Shown here piece by piece: positions 45,282-52,945 of a stretch of DNA of 64,000 nucleotides (positions are counted from its first letter, which is position 1; each line of letters starts with the position of its first letter). The translations under genes were made by a program, and so were the position numbers. The DNA lies in assembly GCF_002220095.1 (NCBI RefSeq), contig NZ_CP022372.1:2576501-2640500 (forward strand). Direction: 5' to 3'. Source of the stretch: Bosea sp. AS-1. Lineage in GTDB: Bacteria; Pseudomonadota; Alphaproteobacteria; Rhizobiales; Beijerinckiaceae. The notes under the pieces were generated by a model, which was not told the origin of the DNA, did not search any database, and saw nothing but the letters and a program-made list of their open reading frames with translations.

Positions 45282-46160
45282 ATGCGGGATGGCCTGATCT
45301 CGCTTGGACGCTTGCTGCGCCGGCTGCTCGCCCGGCGCGGTGCGGCGCTGAGCCTCGCCTTCCTGGTGCTGGTCGGCTTGGCGGCGACCTTTGCCGAGCT
45401 GCTGCCGCTCGATCCGCTGGCGCAGAGCATCGCGGATTCGCTGAAGCCGCCTTCGCCCGAGAACTGTTTCGGCACCGACGAACTCGGCCGCGACATCCTG
45501 GCCCGGGTCGTCTACGGCGCGCGTACCTCGCTGGTCACGGCCTTCGGCGCGGTGCTGATCGCGGCGCTGATCGGCGTGCCGGTCGGGCTCGTCGCCGGCT
45601 TCTATGGCGACTGGCGGGATTCGCTCCTGATGCGCGGCATCGACGTGCTGCTCGCCTTGCCGAACATCCTCTTCGCCATGGCGCTGATCGCGGTTCTGGG
45701 GCGCAGCCAGAGCGCTGCGCTGATCGCTGTCGGCGTCGCCGGCATTCCCGGTTTCGCCCGCATCGCCAGGGCGCAGGTGATGGCGCTGCGCTCGCTCGAC
45801 TTCGTCACGGCGGTACGCGGCTTCGGCGGCAAGCCGAGCTACATCATGTTCCGAACGATCCTGCCCAACGCCTTGAGTCCGCTCGTGGTTCAGGCGATCG
45901 TGCTGGCTTCGATCGCGATCCTGCTCGAGGCGGCGCTCGCCTTCCTCGGGGTCGGTGTGCCGCCGCCGACGCCGAGCTGGGGCGAGATGCTGCGCACCGG
46001 AAAATCCTATCTCTACGAAGCGCCGACCTATGCGGTGCTGCCGGGGCTCGTCCTGACCCTGACGATCCTTTCCTTCGACACGATCGGCCGGGCTCTGACC
46101 GCGATCCTCGACCGGGACGAGACCGATGCTTCCGGCGTGACGATCGGGGGGCGGCGATGA
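45282..46160 (+). CDS. Peptide-type ABC importer permease (DppC-like), second system
   Basis: A 292-residue permease with CFGTDELGRDILARVVYGARTSL, the EAA loop around DFVTAVRGFGGKPSYIMFRTILPNALSP, and the C-terminal LGVGVPPPTPSWGEMLRTGK. I prefer the ATG at 45282; a GTG at 45261 in the same frame adds seven residues, and neither has a strong ribosome site. Here the DppC-like gene comes before the DppB-like one, the reverse of the first importer. It overlaps its partner by ATGA. Confidence 0.88.
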   Translation: MRDGLISLGRLLRRLLARRGAALSLAFLVLVGLAATFAELLPLDPLAQSIADSLKPPSPENCFGTDELGRDILARVVYGARTSLVTAFGAVLIAALIGVPVGLVAGFYGDWRDSLLMRGIDVLLALPNILFAMALIAVLGRSQSAALIAVGVAGIPGFARIARAQVMALRSLDFVTAVRGFGGKPSYIMFRTILPNALSPLVVQAIVLASIAILLEAALAFLGVGVPPPTPSWGEMLRTGKSYLYEAPTYAVLPGLVLTLTILSFDTIGRALTAILDRDETDASGVTIGGRR

Positions 46161-47104
46161 CGGCTTACGTCCTGCGCCGCCTCGCTCAGATGCTGCCGGT
46201 GCTGCTGATCGCCTCCTTCGCGATCTTCGCGATGATCTATGCGGTGCCGGGCGGGCCGGTCGCGGTCATCGTCGGCGAGAATGCCGGTCCGGAAGAGATC
46301 GCCGCCGCGATCCAGCGCTACGGGCTCGACCGACCCATGGTGGTCCAATACGGCGACTGGCTCGGGCGCGCCCTGACCGGCGATTTCGGGCTCTCGCTGC
46401 ACAGCCGCCAGCCGGTGCTGCAGCTCATCGGAGAGCGGTTGCCGGCGACGCTGCAACTCGCCTTGGCGGCGATCGTGGTGGCGCTCGTCATCGGCATCCC
46501 GGTCGCGATCGCGAGCGCGATCAGGCCGAATTCCTGGCTCGACCGGTTGCTCAGTGGCTGGAGCGCGTTGGCACTGGGCGTGCCGACCTTCTGGCTCGGC
46601 ATCCTGCTGATCCTGCTCTTCGCGGTGGAATTGCACTGGCTGCCCTCGGCCTCGCGCCATGTGCCGCTCTGGCAATCGCCGCTCGATGCCCTGCGCAGCC
46701 TCGCCCTGCCGGCGGTCACGCTCGGCATCTATGTCTCGGGCATTCTCGCCCGCTTCCTGCGCGCCTCGCTGATCGGGGAGGCACGGGCCGACTATGTCCG
46801 CACCGCCCGGGCCAAGGGCGTCCCGGAGAACCGCATCGTCGGCCTGCACATCATGCGCAATGCGATGCTGCCCTTCGTGACGATCGTGGGGTTGATGATG
46901 GCGAACTTCATCGGCGGGGCGGTGGTGACGGAGGCGGTCTTCACCTATCCGGGGCTCGGGCGCCTGCTGATCCAGGCGATCAGCACCCGCGACTACCCGC
47001 TGATCCAGGGCTGCATCCTGGTGATCCTGGTCGCCTATATGCTGATCAACCTCCTGGTCGACATGCTCTACGCCTGGATCGACCCCAGGATCGAATACCG
47101 ATGA
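46157..47104 (+). CDS. Peptide-type ABC importer permease (DppB-like), second system
   Basis: A 315-residue DppB-like permease with six helices: MTAYVLRRLAQMLPVLLIASF at the start, DFGLSLHSRQPVLQLI, and the EAA loop ARAKGVPENRIVGLHIMRNAMLPFV. It ends the plus-strand run; the convergent IclR gene ends 71 bp further on. No ATPase genes follow, so this importer probably borrows the ATPases at 40207-41975, or others elsewhere. Confidence 0.92.
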   Translation: MTAYVLRRLAQMLPVLLIASFAIFAMIYAVPGGPVAVIVGENAGPEEIAAAIQRYGLDRPMVVQYGDWLGRALTGDFGLSLHSRQPVLQLIGERLPATLQLALAAIVVALVIGIPVAIASAIRPNSWLDRLLSGWSALALGVPTFWLGILLILLFAVELHWLPSASRHVPLWQSPLDALRSLALPAVTLGIYVSGILARFLRASLIGEARADYVRTARAKGVPENRIVGLHIMRNAMLPFVTIVGLMMANFIGGAVVTEAVFTYPGLGRLLIQAISTRDYPLIQGCILVILVAYMLINLLVDMLYAWIDPRIEYR

Positions 47105-47175
47105 GCCCGGCACCGAAGCATTTTCAAGCGAAGTGGCCGCCGGTTCGCGTCAAGAAAATGCGACCAGAAAAGGTT

Positions 47176-47964
47176 TCAGCCTGTCGCCGCTGGCCGCGAG
47201 CCGAGCTGGGTCGAGATGCCGGCCGCGACCTCGCGCAGCCTGATACCGACCTTGGCGGCCAGCGAATGCGGCATCCGCATCAGCGGCGCCGAGATCGACA
47301 GCGCTGCGACCGGATGCCCGTCCTCGTCGAGGATCGGCACGCCGACGCACATCGCTCCATCCTCGTTCTCGCCCATCTCGGTGGCGTAGCCGCTGCGCTT
47401 GACCTGCCGGAGCTGGCGTTCGATCTCTTCGCGTTCCAGCAAGGTGCGACCGGTGCGCTCCGTCAGCGGCAGGTCGAGCTGGCGTTGCCGTTCGGCGTCC
47501 GGCAGAAAGGCGAGGATCGCCTTGCCGAGCGCGGTGGAGTGCATCGGGTGGCTGTCGCCGATGCGGGCCTGCATCCGAAGCGAACGGTTGGCCTCGACGA
47601 GGTCGATATAGACGACCGTGCCATTGCCCTTCACTGCGAGGTTCACCGTCTCGTTGAACTCGTGCATCAGCTCGATCATGGCCGGGCGGGCGAGCTCCCG
47701 GACCTTGCTGACGCTGGCATCGGCGCGGGCGATGGCGCGCAGCTGCGGGCCGAGATTGTAGCGGTCGGTCGTGCGGTTGTGGTCGAGGAAGCCGGCTGCC
47801 GTCAGCGTCTGCAAATAGCGGAAGGTCGTTGTCTTCGGGATCCGGAGTTCCTTGCTGACGGCGGTGAGCGCGATCTCGTGGCCGTGGCGAGCGACCAGTT
47901 CCAGCACCTTCAGTGCCTTCATCACCGGCTGCACGACGTAGGGATTGTCGGGCTTCTTCGCCAT
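47176..47964 (-). CDS. IclR-family transcriptional regulator
   Basis: A 262-residue IclR regulator. The winged helix-turn-helix spans about residues 15-75 (VMKALKVLELVARHGHEIALTAVSKELRIPKTTTFRYLQTL), and the effector-binding GAF-like domain follows (DSHPMHSTALGKAILAFLP, then MCVGVPILDEDGHPVAALSISAP). It is divergent from the aminotransferase gene, with operator C between them. It is the only regulator inside the M81/ABC block, so I infer that it binds the GTTCC-N7-GGAAC operators. IclR proteins act as repressors or activators on small-molecule signals. Start ATG gives MAKKPDNPYVV; longer open frames upstream are not family-like. Confidence 0.9.
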   Translation of the reverse strand: MAKKPDNPYVVQPVMKALKVLELVARHGHEIALTAVSKELRIPKTTTFRYLQTLTAAGFLDHNRTTDRYNLGPQLRAIARADASVSKVRELARPAMIELMHEFNETVNLAVKGNGTVVYIDLVEANRSLRMQARIGDSHPMHSTALGKAILAFLPDAERQRQLDLPLTERTGRTLLEREEIERQLRQVKRSGYATEMGENEDGAMCVGVPILDEDGHPVAALSISAPLMRMPHSLAAKVGIRLREVAAGISTQLGSRPAATG

Positions 47965-48017
47965 GGCCGTACCGCCTTTCGGGAGAGTGACGAGCCGGCA
48001 TAACCCAGCCGAGTGGA

Positions 48018-48048
48018 ATTCCGCAAGGCGAAACCGGCGTTCCTTTAC
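48018..48048. promoter_or_regulatory. Operator C: ATTCC-N7-GAAAC with -35 CTTTAC
   Basis: ATTCC (48018-48022) and GAAAC (48030-48034) have the 7-bp spacer of operators A, B and D, and 8 bp further on is CTTTAC (48043-48048). The 8-bp link reads CGGCGTTC here and CGGCGATC in operator A. It faces the aminotransferase gene at 48101; on the IclR side no -35 stands at the matching distance. Confidence 0.55.
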
Positions 48049-48100
48049 ACGGTGAGGTCGGTCTGGTCTGGTCGAGGCAACAGCATCGGAGGCAACGCAA

Positions 48101-49429
48101 GTGGCAGGCAACGGCACCCAGCAGGCGGGAGCACTGCGCTTCGAGGAATCGGCCCGGCAGATCGCAGAAAATGCGCGCTACATCGCCGGCGGCGTGAACA
48201 GCAATTTCCGGCTCGGCATGTCGCCCGGGCCGCTCGTCTTCGAGCGCGGCGAAGGCGCCTATCTCATCGACGCCGACGGCAACCGGATCATCGACTATTA
48301 CTGCGGCATGGGCGCGACCGTGCTCGGCCATGCGCCGAAGCCGGTGATCGAGGCGGCACAGCGCCAGGCCGAGAAAGGCATTCTCTTCGCCGGCCAGATG
48401 CCGATCGAATACGAGGCCGCGAAGCTGATCTGCGAGCGCGTTCCCTCGGCCGAGCGGCTGCGCTTCGGTTCGTCGGGGTCCGAGGTGGCGCAGGCCGCGA
48501 TCCGCTTGGCGCGAGCCGCCACGGGCAAACGCACGATCGTCAAGTTCGAAGGCCATTACCATGGCTGGTTCGACAACATCCTGTGGTCGACCGCACCGGG
48601 GCTGAACGCAGCCGGCCCGGAGGACGCACCGACGCCGGTGATCGGCAGCAAGGGGCAGGACCCAGCGGCAGGCGAGGGGCTCTCGATTCTCGGCTGGAAC
48701 GATCTCGCGGCGCTGGAGGCCAGGCTCGCCAAGGGCGACGTCGCGGCCGTCCTGATGGAGCCGGCGATGTGCAATCAGGGTGCCATCGCGCCGGCGAAGG
48801 GCTATCTCGAGGGCGCGCTCGCCGCCTGCCGCAAGCATGGCGCGCTGCTGATCTTCGACGAGGTCATCACCGGCTTCCGGCTCGGCCGGGGCGGGGCGCA
48901 GGAGCGCTTCGGCGTGACGCCTGACATGACGATCATGGCCAAGGCGATCGCCAACGGCTTCCCCGTCGCGGCGGTGGCCGGGCGCGCCGACCTGCTCGAT
49001 CTCTTTGCCGATGGCGTGCTGCACGGCGGCACCTTCAACGCCCAGCCGATCGCCATGGCGGCGCTGGTGGCGACGCAGAAAATGCTGACCCCGGAGCATT
49101 ACGAGCGCAGCTCCGTCCATGGCCAGCGCCTGCAGGACGGCATCCGCGCCATCCTGGCGGAAGAGGGCATCAAGGCGCAGGTCGTCGGCTTCCCGCTGAT
49201 GTTCCACGTCGCCTTCGGGCTCGATGCGCCGGCGCGCAACTACCGGGATGTGGCCCGTTCCGACAAGGTCGCCTATAGCCGCTTCGCCCATGCGCTGCTG
49301 AAACGCGGCGTGCGCGCGCTGGAGCGCGGCGCATGGTTCGTTTCCTCGGAGCATGATGCCGAGGTGATCGACCGTACCCTGGAAGCGGTCAGGGGCGCGG
49401 CGCGCGAAACCTTGGGGAAAGCGGCCTAA
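48101..49429 (+). CDS. Class III PLP aminotransferase (glutamate-1-semialdehyde aminomutase-like)
   Basis: A 442-residue class III enzyme. The PLP lysine is K281 in MTIMAKAIANGFPVAAVAG; LIFDEVITGFR holds the Asp that contacts the PLP ring; SSGSEVAQAAIRLARAATGKRTIVKFEGHYHGW is the phosphate-site and substrate region of the GSA-aminomutase/beta-amino acid aminotransferase group. A catabolic beta- or omega-transaminase is more likely than heme synthesis, because it sits beside IclR and the M81/ABC genes and has operator C. Start is GTG at 48101. It is convergent with the AraC gene, with a 4-bp overlap. Confidence 0.88.
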   Translation: MAGNGTQQAGALRFEESARQIAENARYIAGGVNSNFRLGMSPGPLVFERGEGAYLIDADGNRIIDYYCGMGATVLGHAPKPVIEAAQRQAEKGILFAGQMPIEYEAAKLICERVPSAERLRFGSSGSEVAQAAIRLARAATGKRTIVKFEGHYHGWFDNILWSTAPGLNAAGPEDAPTPVIGSKGQDPAAGEGLSILGWNDLAALEARLAKGDVAAVLMEPAMCNQGAIAPAKGYLEGALAACRKHGALLIFDEVITGFRLGRGGAQERFGVTPDMTIMAKAIANGFPVAAVAGRADLLDLFADGVLHGGTFNAQPIAMAALVATQKMLTPEHYERSSVHGQRLQDGIRAILAEEGIKAQVVGFPLMFHVAFGLDAPARNYRDVARSDKVAYSRFAHALLKRGVRALERGAWFVSSEHDAEVIDRTLEAVRGAARETLGKAA

Positions 49430-50292
49430 CGCAAGGCGCTTGGCGGGAGGCCGAAGCGGCGCCGGAACAGTCCCGAGAAATGCGCCGGCGTGTAGCCGAC
49501 GCGGAACGCGGCCTCCGCGACGCTCGCCTCGCCACTCGCGATCAGCGCGTGGGCATGTTGCAGCCTCTGCTCCTGAAGGTAGCCGAAAACGCTGCTGCCG
49601 AACTCGCTGCGAAAGGCGGAGGTCAGCCTGGTGGGGTTGAGCCCGCTGGCGCGGGCGAGTTCCGTCAGGCTCGGCGGTTCACGCATCGAGGCCAGCAACA
49701 TGTCGCGCGCCACATGCACCTGCTCGCGTGTGCGCCCGGGCAGGCGCCGGGCCCGTTGGGCAGGGGCTCCGAGCAATTCGTCGAGTGCATGGGCGGCGAG
49801 TTCCAGCGCCTTGCCGCCGAGATAGATCGGCCGCAGGGCGTCCGAGACGGGGCAGTCTGCCATCTGCTGGGCGAGTCCGCGCAGCACCGCGCTGGCCGGT
49901 CGCACCCAGGCTCCGGCATCCGCCGCGCCCGCCAATGCGAAAAGGCGCTCCATCGGCACGGAAAACTCGTCTTCGACGAAATCGAGCTCGAGCTGCATGA
50001 TCGCGCAACGCAACGACCCGCCGGTGATCCCGGTGCGTTGCTGGACGTGGTCGCCGCTATTGGCAGCGATCAGCAGGGCCGGCCCCTCGATCGTCAGCGG
50101 AGGGTGGTTATCGAGTTCCAGCGACTGCCGGCCGTCGAGCAACACCGCGATCTTGAGGCCGCGCCGCATCGGTCCGACGATGCGTTCGCCAGAGGTGACG
50201 GGGAAGGCGCCAGCCGACAGAAACAGGCTATCCGAGAAAAGTTGAAGCGCGGTCGCCGGGGCGGTGCGCGTCGGCAACGTTGAAACCATCAT
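49426..50292 (-). CDS. AraC-family transcriptional regulator
   Basis: A 288-residue regulator with a variable N-terminal sensor domain (about 1-180) and a C-terminal double helix-turn-helix. SLTELARASGLNPTRLTSAFRSEFGSSVFGYLQEQRLQHAHALIASGEASVAEAAFRVGYTPAHFSGLFRRRFGLPPSAL matches the PchR-like branch, which senses siderophores in Pseudomonas. Two ATGs abut (50292 and 50289); the second is better placed after an AGGA sequence. It stands between catabolic genes it may not control; its target is unknown. Confidence 0.88.
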   Translation of the reverse strand: MMVSTLPTRTAPATALQLFSDSLFLSAGAFPVTSGERIVGPMRRGLKIAVLLDGRQSLELDNHPPLTIEGPALLIAANSGDHVQQRTGITGGSLRCAIMQLELDFVEDEFSVPMERLFALAGAADAGAWVRPASAVLRGLAQQMADCPVSDALRPIYLGGKALELAAHALDELLGAPAQRARRLPGRTREQVHVARDMLLASMREPPSLTELARASGLNPTRLTSAFRSEFGSSVFGYLQEQRLQHAHALIASGEASVAEAAFRVGYTPAHFSGLFRRRFGLPPSALR

Positions 50293-50328
50293 GTCCTCGC
50301 AACCGGAGCAGTATAGCGAGGGGTCTCA

Positions 50329-50353
50329 AAAATATCAATTAAATCAATATTTT
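50329..50353 (-). promoter_or_regulatory. AT-rich dyad upstream of the AraC gene
   Basis: AAAATAT and ATATTTT flank 11 bases, and the direct repeat ATCAAT occurs twice, 9 bp apart (50334 and 50343). It is the most AT-rich spot in several kilobases, 37-61 bp upstream of the AraC start, and probably contains its promoter. AraC proteins bind direct repeats, so autoregulation is possible. Confidence 0.45.
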
Positions 50354-50453
50354 ATGGATTCTAAAGAGGGCGCAGTGTCGAGCCGTGGACAGCTCGACCT
50401 GCGGCCGGATCGTCCGCGACGGCCGCAAGGCAGTCGCGGATGCCCTCGAAGTT

Positions 50454-51602
50454 TCAGGCGCCGTTCTTGATCAGCTCCTTGGCGATGATCGTGCGCTGGA
50501 TCTGGTTGGTCCCTTCGTAGATCTGCGTGATCTTGGCATCGCGGTAGAGCCGCTCGACCTCGAAGCCGCGGATATAGCCGGAGCCGCCGAAGACCTGCAC
50601 GGCATTGGCCGTCTGCGCCACGGCCATGTCGCTGGCGAAGCATTTTGCCATCGAGGACGCCGAGGTTGCCGGCTTGCCGTGGTCGATCAGCAGCGCGGCA
50701 CGCTCGACCAGCGCGCGGGCGGCGGCGATGTCCTTGGCCATGTCGGCCAGCAGCCATTGCAGGCCCTGATTGTCGAGGATCGGCTTGCCGAACTGGCGCC
50801 GGTCGCGGGCATAGGCCAGCGCCGCTTCGAGCCCTGCCTGCGCGATGCCGACCGCGAGCGAGGCGATGCCGACGCGACCCTTCTCCAGAACGCTCATCAT
50901 GATGTGGAAGCCGCGCCCCTTGGGGCCGAGCAGGGCTCCGCTCGATACGGCGACGCCGTCGAAATTGAGCGCGCCGACCTGGCTCGCGCGCTGGCCCATC
51001 TTGTGTTCCTTCGGCCCGCGCGAGACGCCGGGCGCATGCAGGTCGACCAGGAAGATGCTCATACCACGGTGGCCGGCCGACGGGTCGGTCGAGGCCAGCA
51101 CGAAGCCGAGATCGGCGACCGGCGCGTTGTGGATCCAGAGCTTGCCGCCATTGATGACATAGCCTTCGGCGGTTTCGCGCGCCGTGGTGCGGACATTGGA
51201 GAGGTCGGAGCCCGCTTCCGGCTCGGTCAGGCAATAGGCGACCCGGGTCTTTCCGGCCAGGATATCCGGCAGGCGCTGCAACTGCTCCGGCGTGCCGTAG
51301 CGTGTGAGCAGCGTGCCGATCAGCTCGACGAGCCCGCACTGGTCCGCGACCGAGGAATAGCCGCGCGAGAGCTCCTCCATCACGATCGCATAGGCGTAGG
51401 TGTCGAGGCCGGCGCCGCCATGTTCCTCCGGCACGGTGATACCGAACAGGCCAAGCTGGCCCATCTGGGCATAGATCTCGGCAGGGAAGGTTTCGTCGCG
51501 GTCGAGGTCAACTGCGGCGGGCTTGAGGACATCTTCGGCGAAGCGCCGTGCGGTCTCGCGGATCTGGTCGTAGATCTCGGCGTCGAGCAAGGGAGCGTGC
51601 AT
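50454..51602 (-). CDS. Acyl-CoA dehydrogenase
   Basis: A 382-residue FAD-dependent acyl-CoA dehydrogenase. Family features: ITVPEEHGGAGLD, AYCLTEPEAGSDLSNVRTTA, YVINGGKLWIHNA, and near the C-terminus VFGGSGYIRGFEVERLYRDAKITQIYEGTNQIQ, where E363 of YEGT is the likely catalytic base. It introduces a double bond alpha-beta in an acyl-CoA and passes electrons to ETF. It follows the DUF993 gene by 12 bp, in an operon divergent from lacI. Short or branched-chain substrates are likely. Confidence 0.92.
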   Translation of the reverse strand: MHAPLLDAEIYDQIRETARRFAEDVLKPAAVDLDRDETFPAEIYAQMGQLGLFGITVPEEHGGAGLDTYAYAIVMEELSRGYSSVADQCGLVELIGTLLTRYGTPEQLQRLPDILAGKTRVAYCLTEPEAGSDLSNVRTTARETAEGYVINGGKLWIHNAPVADLGFVLASTDPSAGHRGMSIFLVDLHAPGVSRGPKEHKMGQRASQVGALNFDGVAVSSGALLGPKGRGFHIMMSVLEKGRVGIASLAVGIAQAGLEAALAYARDRRQFGKPILDNQGLQWLLADMAKDIAAARALVERAALLIDHGKPATSASSMAKCFASDMAVAQTANAVQVFGGSGYIRGFEVERLYRDAKITQIYEGTNQIQRTIIAKELIKNGA

Positions 51603-51614
51603 GGCGTTCTCTCC

Positions 51615-52778
51615 TCAGGCGACGCCGTTGAGGGCGCAGAGCTGCGTCATGCGGCCCGCCGCCAGCTCCGGATCGACGAACAATCCGGACTGATCGGCCA
51701 GGCGGAAGAGGTCTGCATAATGCAGGATGCCGCGTGCGGATTCGGCGCCGCCGACCATGCGGAAATGGTTCTGGTGGCCGTTGAGCCAGGCGAGGAAGAC
51801 GACGCCGCACTTGTAATGCTGCGTCGGAGCCTCGAAGAGCCGGCGCGAGAGTGCGACCGTCGGGTCGAGGATCGCGTGGAAGCCGGCGCGGTCGCCCGCT
51901 TCCAGCTTCGCGAAGGCCGCAGCAGCGGCGGGCGCGATCGGGTCGAAGATGCCGAGCAGCCCGTGCGAGAAGCCCCGATCGTCTCCGGCGATCAGTTCGG
52001 CATAGTTGAAGTCGTCGCCGGTATACATCACGACGCCTTCGGGCAGCAGGCGGCGCATCTCGATCTCCTTGCCCGCATCGAGCAGCGAGATCTTGATGCC
52101 GTCGATCTTGTCGGCGTGCTCGCGGATCAGAGTCAGCACCGTCTCCATGGCGGGCCTGAACTCGCGGCTGCCCCAGTAGCCTGCGAGGGCTGGATCGAAC
52201 ATCTCGCCGAGCCAGTGCAGGATCACCTTGCCGCGGGTCTGGCGGATCAGTCGGCCATAGACGGAAAGGTAGTCGTCCGGCCCCTTGGCGACGCGGCAGA
52301 GCGCGCGGCTCGCCATCAGGATGATCTTGCCGCCATGCTGTTCGACATGGCCGATCTGCTCCTCATAGGCGCGGATCACGTCGTCGAGGCTGCGTGTGGC
52401 GTTGGGATCGAGCTGATCGGTGCCGGCGCCACAGGCGAGATCAGCTCCAGGCGTCGCCTTGGCCTCGGCCAGCGAGCGGGCGATCAGTTCGGCGGCGTTC
52501 GGCCAGTCCAGCCCCATGCCGCGCTGCGAGGTGTCCATTGCCTCGGCAATCTTGAAGCCGAGACCCCAGAGATGGCGACGGAAGGCGAGGGTGGCATCCC
52601 AATCCACGGCCGGGACGCGCCAGGGCTCCTGCAGTTTCAGCGGGTCGGCGACGACATGGGCCGCGGCGTAAACGGTCCGAACGCCATTGGCTGGTGCAGT
52701 ACGCGGATAGGGCGAAGGGGGCGCCAGCCTGTAGCGCTCGCTGCCGCCATCCGGGCGGGGCAGGGTGATCTCGGCCAT
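51615..52778 (-). CDS. DUF993 family protein, dihydrodipicolinate-synthase-like barrel
   Basis: A 387-residue protein I assign to DUF993, a family related to the dihydrodipicolinate synthase/N-acetylneuraminate lyase barrels, in which a Schiff-base lysine does aldolase chemistry. DGIKISLLDAGKEIEMRR places a lysine at the expected late position of the barrel, and MYTGDDFNYAELIAGDD follows; the role of this lysine is inferred. The start ATG has GGAGG upstream. Paired with an acyl-CoA dehydrogenase and divergent from a lacI-controlled CoA pathway, it likely cleaves or condenses a keto acid in that pathway. The reaction is not known to me. Confidence 0.8.
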   Translation of the reverse strand: MAEITLPRPDGGSERYRLAPPSPYPRTAPANGVRTVYAAAHVVADPLKLQEPWRVPAVDWDATLAFRRHLWGLGFKIAEAMDTSQRGMGLDWPNAAELIARSLAEAKATPGADLACGAGTDQLDPNATRSLDDVIRAYEEQIGHVEQHGGKIILMASRALCRVAKGPDDYLSVYGRLIRQTRGKVILHWLGEMFDPALAGYWGSREFRPAMETVLTLIREHADKIDGIKISLLDAGKEIEMRRLLPEGVVMYTGDDFNYAELIAGDDRGFSHGLLGIFDPIAPAAAAAFAKLEAGDRAGFHAILDPTVALSRRLFEAPTQHYKCGVVFLAWLNGHQNHFRMVGGAESARGILHYADLFRLADQSGLFVDPELAAGRMTQLCALNGVA

Positions 52779-52800
52779 CGCTTCCTCCGACTTGATTTAT

Positions 52801-52812
52801 TGGAACGTTCCA
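52801..52812. promoter_or_regulatory. LacI operator 1 (TGGAACGTTCCA)
   Basis: A perfect 12-bp palindrome with central CG, the hallmark of LacI/GalR operators. It lies between the predicted -10 of the DUF993 promoter and its start codon, where a bound repressor would block transcription. An identical copy is at 52897. Confidence 0.85.
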
Positions 52813-52833
52813 TTTCAGGAGCGCGCTTCCGGT

Positions 52834-52862
52834 CTTATACAAGGCAATAAAATCGTTTGAAA
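52834..52862 (-). promoter_or_regulatory. Promoter of the DUF993/acyl-CoA dehydrogenase operon
   Basis: On the minus strand TTTCAA (52862-52857) is followed after 17 bp by TATAAG (52839-52834), a good -10. Transcription would start near 52827, just before operator 1. Confidence 0.45.
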
Positions 52863-52896
52863 GAGAGATGTTGCGGAGGTCTGACCCGAGTGATAA

Positions 52897-52908
52897 TGGA
52901 ACGTTCCA
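52897..52908. promoter_or_regulatory. LacI operator 2 (TGGAACGTTCCA)
   Basis: Identical to operator 1; the centres are 96 bp apart, about nine helical turns, so one tetramer could bridge them by looping. It is 37 bp upstream of the lacI-type start codon and overlaps a TGATAAT sequence (52891-52897) that could be its -10. Confidence 0.85.
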
Positions 52909-52945
52909 GAAAAAGAACGGCGCCTCGCGCCTTAGGGACGAAACC

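Noticed and set aside
45248..47104. A 618-codon plus-strand frame that includes the DppB-like permease
   Set aside because: Only its last 315 codons are a permease; the first half is the DppC-like gene read out of frame. It is not a fusion.
47150..49354. A 734-codon minus-strand open frame across IclR and the aminotransferase
   Set aside because: It reads IclR in another frame and the aminotransferase antisense; both are convincing genes.
50385..52850. An 821-codon open frame antisense to the acyl-CoA dehydrogenase and DUF993 genes
   Set aside because: It is the mirror of two well-supported genes in GC-rich DNA, is rich in His, Arg, Gly and Asp, and has no domain-like segment.
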